Part shown: positions 51,822 to 60,912 of the stretch, piece after piece
Layout of the letters: every line of letters begins with the position of its first letter
Position numbering within the stretch: the stretch's first letter is position 1
Assembly (NCBI GenBank): GCA_910574345.1
Contig: CAJSZV010000012.1
Coordinates: 91,474 to 155,473, forward strand
Source of the DNA: Clostridiaceae bacterium
Lineage (GTDB): Bacteria; Bacillota; Clostridia; Lachnospirales; Lachnospiraceae
Length of the DNA stretch: 64,000 nucleotides
Direction of reading: 5' to 3'
The notes under the pieces: model-generated
The model's input: only the letters and a program-made list of their open reading frames with translations
Told to the model about the DNA's origin: nothing
The model's database searches: none
Program-made: the position numbers and the translations under genes

Positions 51822-52655
51822 CTAAACCATCTCACAGAGGCTCCCGTGAACCGCCCCGTTTTTTAACCTCAAAAGATTGCTGCCCACGGCGCCTAAAAGA
51901 TATTCTCCAAGTTCTTCTTCATTCCCAAAATATTCCTTCACAAGCGCCTTTAGCTTCCCCTTCATCTCCTTCTCTATTTCATCGGGGTCCATTTCCGCCA
52001 ATATCCTCCCTATGGCCTCATAATCCCCTTCCTCCAGAGTAAGTTCCGACAAAGACCTCCCTGCAAGAATATGAGCCATAACCGCCATAAGAACGATCTC
52101 ACAAAGATTCTCCGCCATATCCCGGTACTGACTGCTGTATCTGCTCAGAATATCTCTCACATAAGCTTTTGGGAATACGCCCAAAAACCTCTGCTCCAGC
52201 CTGACGCACGCAACAAACTCATAGACCTTATCAATCCCCATAAGCCGGGAAATATCTCTCAAAACAGGATAATCCAAGGCGACAATGGTATTCTGAGGTT
52301 CAAAGGAACTGTCATATCTCCTAAAAAACTCCGGCAGCCCCTCCACAAAGGTCTCATAGAGACAGCGGTTTTCATAAGACTCAAAACAGGTCAGCATCTC
52401 ATTGTACCATCTCAACGCCTCCCCTGTTTTTTCCCTCACACACGCCGCCCCTATGTCATACATCTGCCGGGCCGGGATTTTCTCCTGTCGGGCCGGCAGA
52501 TTCTGTTTTCTCCCTTCTGCCTCATGGATACAGTACACCACCGCCCCCATGAGCTGTTCGGCCTTTTCATAAGTAATCGATGTGCTCTCATAACCAGTAT
52601 ATTTTTCCGCCAGCTTTCCCACAATCGGCACCAGCTCTTCCATCTCATAATTCAT
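51822..52655 (-). CDS. DUF6179-family protein
   Basis: About 277 residues from ATG 52655 (GGAGG nine bases upstream; an ATG two codons earlier abuts the previous stop). The helical sequence includes YESTSITYEKAEQLMGAVVY and RCLYETFVEGLPEFFRRYDS. I recognise it as the partner that regularly follows DUF6323 genes in clostridia. No catalytic motif is visible. It is translationally linked to the gene upstream and immediately precedes the triple-fusion enzyme. Confidence 0.7.
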   Translation of the reverse strand: MNYEMEELVPIVGKLAEKYTGYESTSITYEKAEQLMGAVVYCIHEAEGRKQNLPARQEKIPARQMYDIGAACVREKTGEALRWYNEMLTCFESYENRCLYETFVEGLPEFFRRYDSSFEPQNTIVALDYPVLRDISRLMGIDKVYEFVACVRLEQRFLGVFPKAYVRDILSRYSSQYRDMAENLCEIVLMAVMAHILAGRSLSELTLEEGDYEAIGRILAEMDPDEIEKEMKGKLKALVKEYFGNEEELGEYLLGAVGSNLLRLKNGAVHGSLCEMV

Positions 52656-52661
52656 GGGCAT

Positions 52662-53195
52662 CTACCTCCAGCAAAGGTCCCTTAAAGCCTCCAGATACAG
52701 TTCATAATCCCATCGCTTCACTTCATCGAATTTAGAATACTCCCCATACCCTTCCGAGCCTTTATACCCGCCGTACCCTGCCCGGACCGCCTGGGCAAAA
52801 TTGGCAAGGCATGTCCCCTCCAGATACTCCAGATCCCCGAAGCAGATCTCTTCAAACTGCTCCTTCATGAGATGAAGAAGCTCATCATCGGTCATCTCGT
52901 CCATCATCTCATTCTTAAAAAGATAAAAAATCTCCTGGAGGCGGACAATGGTTTCCACATAATTGTTTTGGTCAATAAAACCGGAATCGCAGAACTCATA
53001 AATGATTTTCGGCACAATACCTCCCCCAAATTCAACCCGTCTCTGTTCCAAAAGAGCATCTTTCCGTTCCTTAAGAATCAGTCCGGCATCCTCCTCGGTT
53101 AAAACAAGTCCGAACTTCTCTGTGGCCTGGTTGGTCTCCATGACCTTTGCCACCTGGGTTTGCTGCTGCAAAAGAATCATCCAATCCTTACTCAA
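52662..53195 (-). CDS. DUF6323-family protein
   Basis: About 177 residues if started at TTG 53195 (AAGGGAAGG upstream) or 179 from ATG 53201. Characteristic segments are FGLVLTEEDAGLILKERKDA, RRVEFGGGIVPKIIYEFCDS and NYVETIVRLQEIFYLFKNEM, followed by DEMTDDELLHLMKEQFEEIC. It is paired with DUF6179. Function unknown; no membrane segment or enzyme motif. Confidence 0.72.
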   Translation of the reverse strand: MSKDWMILLQQQTQVAKVMETNQATEKFGLVLTEEDAGLILKERKDALLEQRRVEFGGGIVPKIIYEFCDSGFIDQNNYVETIVRLQEIFYLFKNEMMDEMTDDELLHLMKEQFEEICFGDLEYLEGTCLANFAQAVRAGYGGYKGSEGYGEYSKFDEVKRWDYELYLEALRDLCWR

Positions 53196-53334
53196 GCACA
53201 TACCTTCCCTTCTCCATATTGGCGCTTTCTATGCCTCATCTTATAACTCTCGTATGATATCACAGCAAAAATATGATTACCAGTCTGGTATGAAAAGAAA
53301 TTTGGTGGTATAATATTAGTGGAAAAAGTTCAGT

Positions 53335-53470
53335 CTCCTATCCCTGACGTTCAAGTCTGTGAAAACTGCCTGCAGTTTTTCTCTGATCCCATCTCCGGAC
53401 AGGTCGCCCAATGCCTTTGCAATTCTCTCCGTCCCCTCATGTTCCTTCTTTCCTTTTTACAGATATATGG
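53335..53470 (-). other. Possible short coding remnant in the gap before the sigma factor
   Basis: The minus frame EHEGTERIAKALGDLSGDGI, REKLQAVFTDLNVRDR, ending at TGA-like stops near 53335, has coding-like composition but no start or ribosome site and no recognised family. The rest of 53202-53569 holds a TATAAT-like box near 53308 and AT-rich DNA. Confidence 0.25.
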
Positions 53471-53569
53471 TACAACTCCACATGCTTAAAATATTATAAC
53501 ATAAATTACAGTTCTTTTCTGTCACAAAGATAAAAAAATGTTGTCTAATTAAGAAGGAGGTAAAAATCT

Positions 53570-54421
53570 ATGAATAAAAAAACGAATACGGAATTACAGG
53601 TTCTGGTTGAAAAGGCCACATCAGGGGATAAAAGTGCCCTTGAAACACTTATTGCAGGCGTGCAGGATATTGTATTCAATTTATCTCTGCGAATGCTTGG
53701 TACATTTGCAGATGCAGAAGACGCCACACAGGATATTTTGTTAAAAATAATTACGCATCTGTCTTCTTTTAGGGGCGACAGTTCATTTACAACGTGGGCA
53801 TTCCGTATTGCAGCCAATCACCTGAAAAATTATAAGAAGCATATGTTCGCTAACTGTCCTTTGAATTTTGAGTATTATGGAAATGACATAGAAAACGCAA
53901 AAATCCAGGATTTGCCGGATTTAACACAAAATGTGGAAAAAAACATTTTGGCAGAAGAACTGAAAATGTCCTGCACAAACGTGATGCTGCAATGCCTTGA
54001 TACGGAGAGCAGATGCATTTTCATATTGGGTACAATGTTTAAGCTTGACAGCCGAATTGCAGGGGAGATTTTGGAAATAACCCCGGAAGCGTATCGCAAA
54101 CGTCTCTCCCGAATACGCAAAAAGATGGCGGATTTTCTAAGTGAATACTGCGGAGAATATGGAGACGGCAGATGCAAATGCAGAAACAGATTGAATTATG
54201 CAATACAGAGCCACAGACTAAACCCACTTCAATTGGATTATACGGCAGCCGCACAAATCCCTATTCAGACCATAATAGACGTAAAAAATGCCATGGAGGA
54301 TATTGACGATTTATCACAGGATTTCTCCTTTTGTAAAACCTACCAATCTCCTGAGCGTATGAAACATTTGATACAGGAACTTTTAGATTCCAAGCAGCTT
54401 TCTATCATTCAGAAATCATAA
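53570..54421 (+). CDS. ECF-type RNA polymerase sigma factor
   Basis: In this 283-residue protein region 2 is ALETLIAGVQDIVFNLSLRM, with DAEDATQDILLKIITHLSSF and SSFTTWAFRIAANHLKNYKK. Region 4 is ESRCIFILGTMFKLDSRIAG and EILEITPEAYRKRLSRIRKK. A Cys-rich piece (YCGEYGDGRCKCRNRLNYAI) and a 90-residue tail follow, longer than minimal ECF factors. AAGGAGG precedes the ATG. It is followed 15 nt later by a DUF2461 gene and lies in AT-richer DNA than the region to the left, which suggests recent acquisition. Confidence 0.9.
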   Translation: MNKKTNTELQVLVEKATSGDKSALETLIAGVQDIVFNLSLRMLGTFADAEDATQDILLKIITHLSSFRGDSSFTTWAFRIAANHLKNYKKHMFANCPLNFEYYGNDIENAKIQDLPDLTQNVEKNILAEELKMSCTNVMLQCLDTESRCIFILGTMFKLDSRIAGEILEITPEAYRKRLSRIRKKMADFLSEYCGEYGDGRCKCRNRLNYAIQSHRLNPLQLDYTAAAQIPIQTIIDVKNAMEDIDDLSQDFSFCKTYQSPERMKHLIQELLDSKQLSIIQKS

Positions 54422-54436
54422 AGGAAAGGACAGATT

Positions 54437-55120
54437 ATGAATACGCAACTTATTATTGATTACTTATCCTCATTAAGCGTGAACAATAACCGTGAATGGT
54501 ATCATGCAAACAAGGACGATTACAAAAAGGCAAATGCCGAATTTGAAAAACTATTGCAGACATTGATATTGACAATCGGGAAATTTGACAGCAGTATTTT
54601 ACATAACACCCCTAAAGACCTTACGTTTAAGATTGTAAGAGACACCCGGTTCAGCCATGACAAGTCACCATACAATCCTGCATTCCGCGCCCATATTTCC
54701 TCAAAAGGGAAGCTGCCTGTACCTGTGGGTTACTATTTGATGATAAAGCCAGGCAACCACTCCTTTCTAGGCGGCGGATTATTTGCAGATATGTTTAAGG
54801 ACGCAACAGCCATGGTTCGGGATTATATTTCCAAAAATGGCGAAGAATGGGAAAAAATTATTCACCAGCCGGATTTCGAAAAATTTTTCACTGTGCAGGG
54901 GACAGCATTAAAAAATGTTCCCGCAGGATATGAAAAAGATCACCCTCAAGCTAATTATCTAAAATTGAAGAGCTGGTATCTGGAATACCCGCTAAAAGAC
55001 AGCGAGGTGGCAGATACAGAAAGATTTCTTGAGAAAGCAGCAGAACTTTTCCAAATCATGAAACCCTTTAACGACTATCTCAATAATGCGCTTGCAGACT
55101 TTCAAATGCCGGCAAGGTGA
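54437..55120 (+). CDS. DUF2461-family protein
   Basis: This 227-residue protein has the family blocks NREWYHANKDDYKKANAEFE, FKIVRDTRFSHDKSPYNPAF, HISSKGKLPVPVGYYLMIKP and GNHSFLGGGLFADMFKDATA. The family is widespread and its function is not known; no catalytic residues are defined. It is probably cotranscribed with the sigma factor (15-nt gap) and closed by a hairpin. Confidence 0.9.
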   Translation: MNTQLIIDYLSSLSVNNNREWYHANKDDYKKANAEFEKLLQTLILTIGKFDSSILHNTPKDLTFKIVRDTRFSHDKSPYNPAFRAHISSKGKLPVPVGYYLMIKPGNHSFLGGGLFADMFKDATAMVRDYISKNGEEWEKIIHQPDFEKFFTVQGTALKNVPAGYEKDHPQANYLKLKSWYLEYPLKDSEVADTERFLEKAAELFQIMKPFNDYLNNALADFQMPAR

Positions 55121-55401
55121 AAAATGTCCTTAAAGCGTTCCCGGAAATGTCCATTTTTTATCAGCATTTCCGGGACTTTATGCGCTGCTGAAATTCTCTT
55201 TTGGCAGCTCCAATAAAATGCCAAACAGGCGCGGCCGGTCGTTGTTGTTGTCATGTGGCATGGGATATTATGCTTTGCACCCACCATTTCTGCACATTTT
55301 GCCGCTTCCTCCAATCCCATGTTGTACACGCTGTCACAGCAGAAGAACGCATAATCAATCTCCTTTTCTGCCAGAAGCGGCATCTGATCGGTTGATCGCA
55401 T
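55102..55401 (-). pseudogene. C-terminal fragment of an MBL-fold (UlaG-like) hydrolase
   Basis: LLAEKEIDYAFFCCDSVYNM and EEAAKCAEMVGAKHNIPCHM match the end of UlaG-type metallo-hydrolases, where IPxHM supplies a metal His. The N-terminal HxHxDH part is missing. After MTTTTTGRACLAFYW the frame leaves the family and runs over a plus-strand terminator hairpin. The 5' side abuts a MATE transporter fragment. Confidence 0.7.
55139..55181 (+). terminator. Hairpin after DUF2461
   Basis: TCCCGGAAATG and CATTTCCGGGA are perfect 11-bp arms around a 15-base T-rich loop, followed by CTTTATG. Likely terminator of the sigma factor operon. Confidence 0.65.
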
Positions 55402-55422
55402 TCATGGCAATGGAAATATTCA

Positions 55423-55653
55423 TTATGGCCTTGCCTTTGTCTTCCCCATGCTGCGGAACAGTGCCGCCGCGCTGTTATAGACCGCAAGCGCCGGAAAGGA
55501 CAGGGCTGAAATGACCAGATAGGTAAGGGATACCTCCATCACATCCGGTTCCACCCTGCCAAATAAAAGCGATAAAAACTGTGACCGGAACAAAACGGAG
55601 ACTCCCATCAAAACCCCCGATAATTTCCTTTGCATAACTGGCGCATAAATCAT
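55423..55653 (-). pseudogene. Internal fragment of a MATE-family efflux transporter
   Basis: KLSGVLMGVSVLFRSQFLSL, LFGRVEPDVMEVSLTYLVIS and ALSFPALAVYNSAAALFRSM followed by GKTKA are the typical TM3-TM4 region of MATE exporters. Only about 75 residues are left out of about 450. The frame ends where MBL-hydrolase sequence begins, indicating deletion and joining of two genes. Confidence 0.75.
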
Positions 55654-58005
55654 TTACGATGCGATTGTATCGACAATAGATGTTTCTTTCATTTTCCTGA
55701 TAGGGTTTCTTACTGCCAAAATTACTGCAATGGCTACAACAACAATAATGATACCAAGTTCACCTAAAGGAACACTCCATGCATCGCCCCAGTGATAGGT
55801 TATAAGTTTGCTAAATAAAATATTATTGCAAATGATTCCCAAAACGCTGCCGCAGATAATACCTGTGATTGCATAAGCAGATGCTTCGGCAACAATCATT
55901 TTAGCCAGTTGCCTGTTACTTAATCCAACCGCTCGAAAGGCTCCGTATTGCTTCATTTTTGCAGCCACACTCATGGCTATACTATTTATGATATTAAATA
56001 GTGTAATCAATGCAATCAATACTAAAAAGCCATAGATGAAAAGACCAAAACAATAGTAAGCTCCGCGGGTGTTGCTATTACCCATTCGCTCATCAGAAAA
56101 AGTGTACTGTGAGCCTACCAGACTGTGAATATCACTGACATCATTTTCCGTTGCGTTTTTAGATAATTGTATGTCAATGATAGTATAATCTGTTTCTCCC
56201 GTTAATTTTCTAAAGGTATCTTCGGAACAAATTAGTTTTCCGACTCCTGGGCTATTGTTAAACGGACATTGCGATACCACACCGACAATCTCCAAATCTG
56301 CCTGACTTCCATTGAGATTTAAGGTAATGACATTGCCTGCCTCAATGTTGTTTTGTGAATCAAAGACCATAAGACCTGTATTATTTTCATTTTGTGCTTT
56401 TTCCAAACTGCCGGACAAAAGATAATCCTTAGCCCAATCGAATTGCATATCTTCATAGGAAATAAGGTCAACAGCTTTTTCCTCACCATTTACGATTACG
56501 GGAACATTGTAAGCGAACATTCGCCCATAAGCATTTTTTATGGCGGAATTTTGCCGCAATTCCTCAATATATTCAGCCTTTACCGAGCAGGTGTTTTCTG
56601 GACTGATAACAGATAAATCGGCTGTCCACGGCTGTAAAGGCGTCAATGTGTGATTCATAAAATCAATTGTCACTGAAAATGCAAGAAAGAGAGTAATACT
56701 TACTGAAAAAGAGCCAATCATTAAAATAAAATTCTTTTTGCTTGCTTTCGCATGATGAATGCCAAGAGAAGTTTCTATCTTGAAAAATTTGGTATTCGCC
56801 GCTTTTTTTACAGGCTGTAGATCATTTGCGTTTCCAGATACCGCTGCCAAAGGAGAAACTTTGGATGCTTTCTTAGCGGGAGAACGGGCGGCAAGAAGGA
56901 CTGTCAGCAGACCGACAACAATACCCGCTATAACACTTGGATAGCTTATGCTAAAAGCAGGCATACCGCCAAAAAATTCTGGACTAAGCTGCCGCAAAAT
57001 AAAACACAATACCCAAACCAATACAATACCGCCGACAACACCAATCGGAATTGCAAAGCGACACCAATTCAAAGCCTCTTTGCGTACTAACCGCATAACT
57101 TGTTTAGGCGTTGTCCCTATACAGCGCACCATTCCAAAGAACTCTGTTCTTTGTGCCACATTGCTGTTCATACTGCTTGTAATCATCAATACGCCTGCAA
57201 TCAGAACAAGGATAAATAATATGCCAGCAACAGTATACACCTGTAACATAAAAGAATTACTGCTCTGTCCTAATAGTCCAAGCAATGCTGTGTTTTCGGA
57301 CACCTGCTCATCGGATAATCCAAACTGTTGCTTAATCTCAGCTATGCTGCTCTGAATATTTCGGGTACTCTTAAATTTCAATAAGCGCATTGTGTAGTCA
57401 GCGGGATTACTGTTTGTATCATCTGGGTAAATGGCACGAAAACTCTCAGTTGTCAAACATACACCATAAGAATCTTTGCTCATAATTCCTACAGTGTTAT
57501 TCATAAACCCCGATATTGTGTATGCGCTTTCGCTCCCATCGGGCATAGTGATAACAATTTGTTCTCCAATTTCTAAATGCAGCATATTTTTTGCATTATT
57601 TGTTACCAGTGCTTCGTCTCCGTTTGTAGGAAATGAACCCTTATCCAATATAGCAAAAATTTCAGTAACAGCACTTTTATTACTTCCGCATATCGCTACA
57701 TTTTTCCCCGACAAAGTATAGCCTTGCCCACCTCGATAATTAAAAACCCCGTAATCAGCCGCGGCAGCTACATCTGGACGGGAAGCTATTAGATTTGCAT
57801 CTTCATCACTTATGCTTCTTATTCCAATATGCCAATTTCCGTTTTCCTGTTGTGCCTGCAGAATCTGTCCTCTGATAAACATATCAGCCATACCGAAAAT
57901 AGCCGTTACCAGAAAGACCGCCAATACAATACAAATAATAGACATACGATTTTGCTTTCGGTGTACTTTTGCGGAAATAGGAACAAGGTCAAGATAACTT
58001 TTCAT
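55654..58005 (-). CDS. FtsX/MacB-type ABC transporter permease
   Basis: This 783-residue protein has an N-terminal TM (MSIICIVLAVFLVTAIFGMA), a large extracellular domain, an FtsX block of three TMs at about 265-380, a further TM at about 425, a second extracellular part, and a final FtsX block (FGLFIYGFLVLIALITLFNI, then AFRAVGLSNRQLAKMIVAEA). The ATG follows GGGAGGTAATGTGA and overlaps the ATPase stop by 17 nt. Such exporters or mechanotransmitters deal with antimicrobial peptides or lipids at the membrane. Together with the neighbouring two-component system it suggests a defence cassette. Confidence 0.92.
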   Translation of the reverse strand: MKSYLDLVPISAKVHRKQNRMSIICIVLAVFLVTAIFGMADMFIRGQILQAQQENGNWHIGIRSISDEDANLIASRPDVAAAADYGVFNYRGGQGYTLSGKNVAICGSNKSAVTEIFAILDKGSFPTNGDEALVTNNAKNMLHLEIGEQIVITMPDGSESAYTISGFMNNTVGIMSKDSYGVCLTTESFRAIYPDDTNSNPADYTMRLLKFKSTRNIQSSIAEIKQQFGLSDEQVSENTALLGLLGQSSNSFMLQVYTVAGILFILVLIAGVLMITSSMNSNVAQRTEFFGMVRCIGTTPKQVMRLVRKEALNWCRFAIPIGVVGGIVLVWVLCFILRQLSPEFFGGMPAFSISYPSVIAGIVVGLLTVLLAARSPAKKASKVSPLAAVSGNANDLQPVKKAANTKFFKIETSLGIHHAKASKKNFILMIGSFSVSITLFLAFSVTIDFMNHTLTPLQPWTADLSVISPENTCSVKAEYIEELRQNSAIKNAYGRMFAYNVPVIVNGEEKAVDLISYEDMQFDWAKDYLLSGSLEKAQNENNTGLMVFDSQNNIEAGNVITLNLNGSQADLEIVGVVSQCPFNNSPGVGKLICSEDTFRKLTGETDYTIIDIQLSKNATENDVSDIHSLVGSQYTFSDERMGNSNTRGAYYCFGLFIYGFLVLIALITLFNIINSIAMSVAAKMKQYGAFRAVGLSNRQLAKMIVAEASAYAITGIICGSVLGIICNNILFSKLITYHWGDAWSVPLGELGIIIVVVAIAVILAVRNPIRKMKETSIVDTIAS

Positions 58006-58684
58006 TCACATTACCTCCCAAGTCTGTCAGTACGCCGTCTGTGACACGCAATACACGGTCAACCATAGAAGTAAGGCTGTTGTTATGCGTAATCATAAGA
58101 ATTGTCTGTTGGTAATGTCTGGATGCTTTTGTCAGCAAACCAATAACATCCTGGCTGTTTTTGCTATCCAGATTGCCCGTAGGCTCATCCGCAAGAATTA
58201 CCTTTGGCCTTGTAATCAACGCCCTGCCAATAGCGGCACGCTGTTGCTGACCGCCAGAAAGCTGGCTTGGCAAATGGTTTCTTCGGTCTGTTAAGCCAAG
58301 TAATTCTAATATTTCTTCTACATCAGAGGTTTTCGGTTTGCGATAATCCAAAAGAAGCGGAAATGCTATATTCTGTTCAACCGTCAATTCAGATACAAGC
58401 TGAAAAGACTGAAAAATAAAACCGATATTTCTCCTTCTGAAAATCGTGCGTTCCTCTTCTTTCATTGTAAAAAGATTATTTCCGTCTATCGTAATCACGC
58501 CAGAAGTAGGAACATCCAATGCACCAACGCAGTTTAGCAGCGTGCTTTTTCCAGAGCCAGATTCACCGACGACAGCAACAAATTCTCCTTTTTCCAGAGA
58601 AAAAGACACATCTTTTAAGGCATCAACCTTTACCGCACCTGTTCCGTATGTTTTACATAATTTTTGTACTTTCAATATTTCCAT
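57989..58684 (-). CDS. ABC transporter ATPase, MacB/LolD type
   Basis: About 231 residues from ATG 58684 (AAGGAGG upstream). Walker A is VVGESGSGKSTLLNCVGAL, the Q loop IGFIFQSFQLVSELTVEQN, signature LSGGQQQRAAIGRAL, Walker B VILADEPTGNLDS, and the switch His in ILMITHNNSL. It is the energising subunit for the FtsX-type permease. Its transcription likely starts in the 72-bp gap that carries a pair of direct repeats. Confidence 0.95.
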   Translation of the reverse strand: MEILKVQKLCKTYGTGAVKVDALKDVSFSLEKGEFVAVVGESGSGKSTLLNCVGALDVPTSGVITIDGNNLFTMKEEERTIFRRRNIGFIFQSFQLVSELTVEQNIAFPLLLDYRKPKTSDVEEILELLGLTDRRNHLPSQLSGGQQQRAAIGRALITRPKVILADEPTGNLDSKNSQDVIGLLTKASRHYQQTILMITHNNSLTSMVDRVLRVTDGVLTDLGGNVNEKLS

Positions 58685-58724
58685 ATATTTAAGTACCTCC
58701 TTTCCAGGTAAAGGATAACACCTC

Positions 58725-58755
58725 GACATTACAAACAGATGAATTTGACCTTACG
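58725..58755 (-). promoter_or_regulatory. Direct repeats, likely response-regulator site for the ABC genes
   Basis: On the minus strand CGTAAGGTC (58755-58747) and TGTAATGTC (58733-58725) start 22 bp apart, two helical turns, which fits an OmpR-family dimer. The first box overlaps the kinase stop codon. A TTCATC-17-TGTTAT promoter candidate lies across the second box. Confidence 0.55.
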
Positions 58756-58756
58756 A

Positions 58757-59980
58757 TTATGTAAGAAAGGACAATGTAAAGGTTGTTCCCTGTAATGGCT
58801 CACTTTGGACAGAAAGAATACCGCCTTGTCCCTCAACAATCGCCTTTGCTAATGGCAGTCCAAGTCCAATCCCCTGACTGTCTGAGGTGTTTTTGCTTCG
58901 GTAAAACCTCTTAAATATGTGGTGTATATCCTCCCCGGCAATACCGTGTCCGTTATCTGTAATGAATATTCTAATCATAGAGGGAGTTCGTTCACACGAT
59001 ATAGTGATTTTCCCTCCTGTATCTGTATGGTCAAGTGCGTTTTTGACAATGTTGCCAATGGCTTCGCCCGTCCACTGAATATCACAATAAAGCATTTGTT
59101 CCAAGTCGCCACCTATTACAATTTCTTTTTTTTCATGGTTTGCCCGTGTTGTCAATTCGCTGATTGCGTGACTGAGAATATTCGGGATACTGTAATTGGA
59201 TTTTTCAAAAGAGATGCTCCCAGCATCTATTCTTGTGATTTTCAGCATTGATTGAATAAGCTGCTCAATCCTCTTTAATGCAGTTCCTATTTTAAAGGAA
59301 AATTCTTTGACCGTTTCGGGGTTATCTGGCTCATTCTCAATAATTTCCTGATATATCTGTAGTGCCGACAGGGGCGTTTTTAATTGATGGGATATATCAG
59401 AAATTGTATTTTTAAGAAACTCCTTTGTCTTTTGTTCTGTATCATTTTTTGCTTGAAGCATAGTAGCCAGTTGGTCAACAGAAGCTAAGAGCTGATAAAT
59501 ATTTCCCTCATTGGATTGCGGCAGGTGAACAGTATAGTTTCCATCTATGTAGTCCTTAATGGTGTTTTCTGATTTCCTATACAGTCTTTCCCTGCGATAC
59601 AAAAACAGCATTGTACCCAAAAACAGAAGCAGCGTCCATAAAAATAACATCACAAACAGGGATATCAGTGTTGTATTTTTAACAGTAGAAACATAAGGCA
59701 AATTTTCTATATCTGTGTTGTTTGAAAGACCAATTTCGGCTAAAAACTTATTTCCTGCAGTGTCTGTTTCCGTATTCATTAAAGCTGTTGCAATTACTTC
59801 CTTTGAAACTCCTTCTTCCAGTAAAGAAGTTGCAATCGCATTATCGTGTGTTAGATACATTTCTTTTGCAGCCGCCGTTTGCGTATCTATCACTGTTAAG
59901 CTTATCAGAAAAAGCAGAGGAACAAGGGCAGCAATGAAAATGCAGTACCACCGGTTATACTTATCACATAACAGGCTCAT
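58757..59980 (-). CDS. Sensor histidine kinase of the ABC exporter cassette
   Basis: This 407-residue protein has TM1 at about 12-30, an extracellular loop of about 75 residues, and TM2 at about 108-128 (LFVMLFLWTLLLFLGTMLFL). A HAMP-like link leads to the H box NTISDISHQLKTPLSALQIY. The ATPase domain has IGNIVKNALDHTDTGGKIT, FITDNGHGIAGEDIHHIFKR and SQGIGLGLPLAKAIVEGQGG. It overlaps the regulator stop by 4 nt (ATGA). With a real sensory loop, unlike BceS kinases, it could sense the drug itself. Confidence 0.93.
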   Translation of the reverse strand: MSLLCDKYNRWYCIFIAALVPLLFLISLTVIDTQTAAAKEMYLTHDNAIATSLLEEGVSKEVIATALMNTETDTAGNKFLAEIGLSNNTDIENLPYVSTVKNTTLISLFVMLFLWTLLLFLGTMLFLYRRERLYRKSENTIKDYIDGNYTVHLPQSNEGNIYQLLASVDQLATMLQAKNDTEQKTKEFLKNTISDISHQLKTPLSALQIYQEIIENEPDNPETVKEFSFKIGTALKRIEQLIQSMLKITRIDAGSISFEKSNYSIPNILSHAISELTTRANHEKKEIVIGGDLEQMLYCDIQWTGEAIGNIVKNALDHTDTGGKITISCERTPSMIRIFITDNGHGIAGEDIHHIFKRFYRSKNTSDSQGIGLGLPLAKAIVEGQGGILSVQSEPLQGTTFTLSFLT

Positions 59981-60678
59981 TCATCCACCTCTTTCCACTG
60001 ATAGCCAAATCCTCGGACTGTCAATAAATGCTCTGGATGTGATGGGTCTGTTTCTACTTTTTCACGCAGCCGCCGTACATAGACTGAAAGGGTGTTGTTG
60101 TCTACATAACCTCCTGTGCTGTCCCATAACTCGTCTAAAATAATATCTCTTGTTATGATACGGTTTGCATTCTTTACCAACAGGCATATTAAACGGTATT
60201 CTGCGGCTGTAAGCTCTAATGGCTTTCCCTTTAACAAGACACGGCTGCCTAAAAGGTCTATCTTAATATCGCCGCATTCCATAACGGTTCCTGTCCCTTG
60301 ATTTGACAATCCTGCCCTCCGCAGCAACGCCCGGATGCGTGAACATAGCTCGCCCAGCTTAAACGGCTTTGTTATGTAGTCATCACCGCCGCAATCCAGA
60401 CCACGGATAATGCTGACTTCTTCATCGGAAGCTGTCAGAAAAATAATCGGTATCTGGTTTCCGTTCTTTCGCACTTTTTCACATATCTCAAAGCCTGTTC
60501 CGTCCGGCAATGTGATATCAAGAATGAGCATATCGTATTTTTCTATCTCTGGTAAATAAGTCAAGGTTTCCTGCACAGAACGGACAAACTCGACATCAAA
60601 GCCATTTTTCTTTAACGAATATTGCAGTCCGTCTATCAAACTTACATCATCTTCTAATAATAAAATTCTATTCTTCAT
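59977..60678 (-). CDS. OmpR-family response regulator of the ABC exporter cassette
   Basis: In this 233-residue protein the receiver starts ILLLEDDVSLIDGLQYSLKK, with the phospho-Asp in YDMLILDITLPDGTGFE and Lys in DDYITKPFKLGELCSRI. The winged helix contains ELTAAEYRLICLLVKNANRI and TLSVYVRRLREKVETDPSHP. Its start overlaps the small HTH gene by 11 nt. It probably binds the direct repeats before the ABC genes. Confidence 0.94.
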   Translation of the reverse strand: MKNRILLLEDDVSLIDGLQYSLKKNGFDVEFVRSVQETLTYLPEIEKYDMLILDITLPDGTGFEICEKVRKNGNQIPIIFLTASDEEVSIIRGLDCGGDDYITKPFKLGELCSRIRALLRRAGLSNQGTGTVMECGDIKIDLLGSRVLLKGKPLELTAAEYRLICLLVKNANRIITRDIILDELWDSTGGYVDNNTLSVYVRRLREKVETDPSHPEHLLTVRGFGYQWKEVDE

Positions 60679-60853
60679 AATTCGTTACCGTTCTCCGTTT
60701 ATCAACGGGCTTTTTTGCCGCTTTGGGAATAAGCCAGACACGATTGATATTCATCGCACCATCAATACGGTTTTCCTTACATAACCGTTGTACCCACCGA
60801 AGTGATACATTCCATTTTTCTGCGGCTTCCTGTGCAGTCATATATTCAAACAT
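60668..60853 (-). CDS. Small helix-turn-helix (excisionase-like) protein
   Basis: This 61-residue protein reads MTAQEAAEKWNVSLRWVQRL, then CKENRIDGAMNINRVWLIPK: a MerR/excisionase-like winged HTH of the HTH_17 type. AGGAGG lies six bases before the ATG. It is the first gene of the cassette and overlaps the response regulator. Proteins like this often lead two-component/ABC cassettes on mobile clostridial DNA; whether it regulates the cassette is not shown. Confidence 0.85.
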   Translation of the reverse strand: MFEYMTAQEAAEKWNVSLRWVQRLCKENRIDGAMNINRVWLIPKAAKKPVDKRRTVTNYEE

Positions 60854-60883
60854 TTTTTACCTCCTGCTGTGTACTGTATATAC

Positions 60884-60912
60884 ATTATAGCCGTTTAAAC
60901 GAATTATATCAA
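60884..60912 (-). promoter_or_regulatory. Promoter of the HTH/two-component/ABC cassette
   Basis: On the minus strand TTGATA, 17 bp, TATAAT, about 30 bp before the HTH start. The -35 box lies next to the end of the larB fragment, close to a likely insertion junction. Confidence 0.82.
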
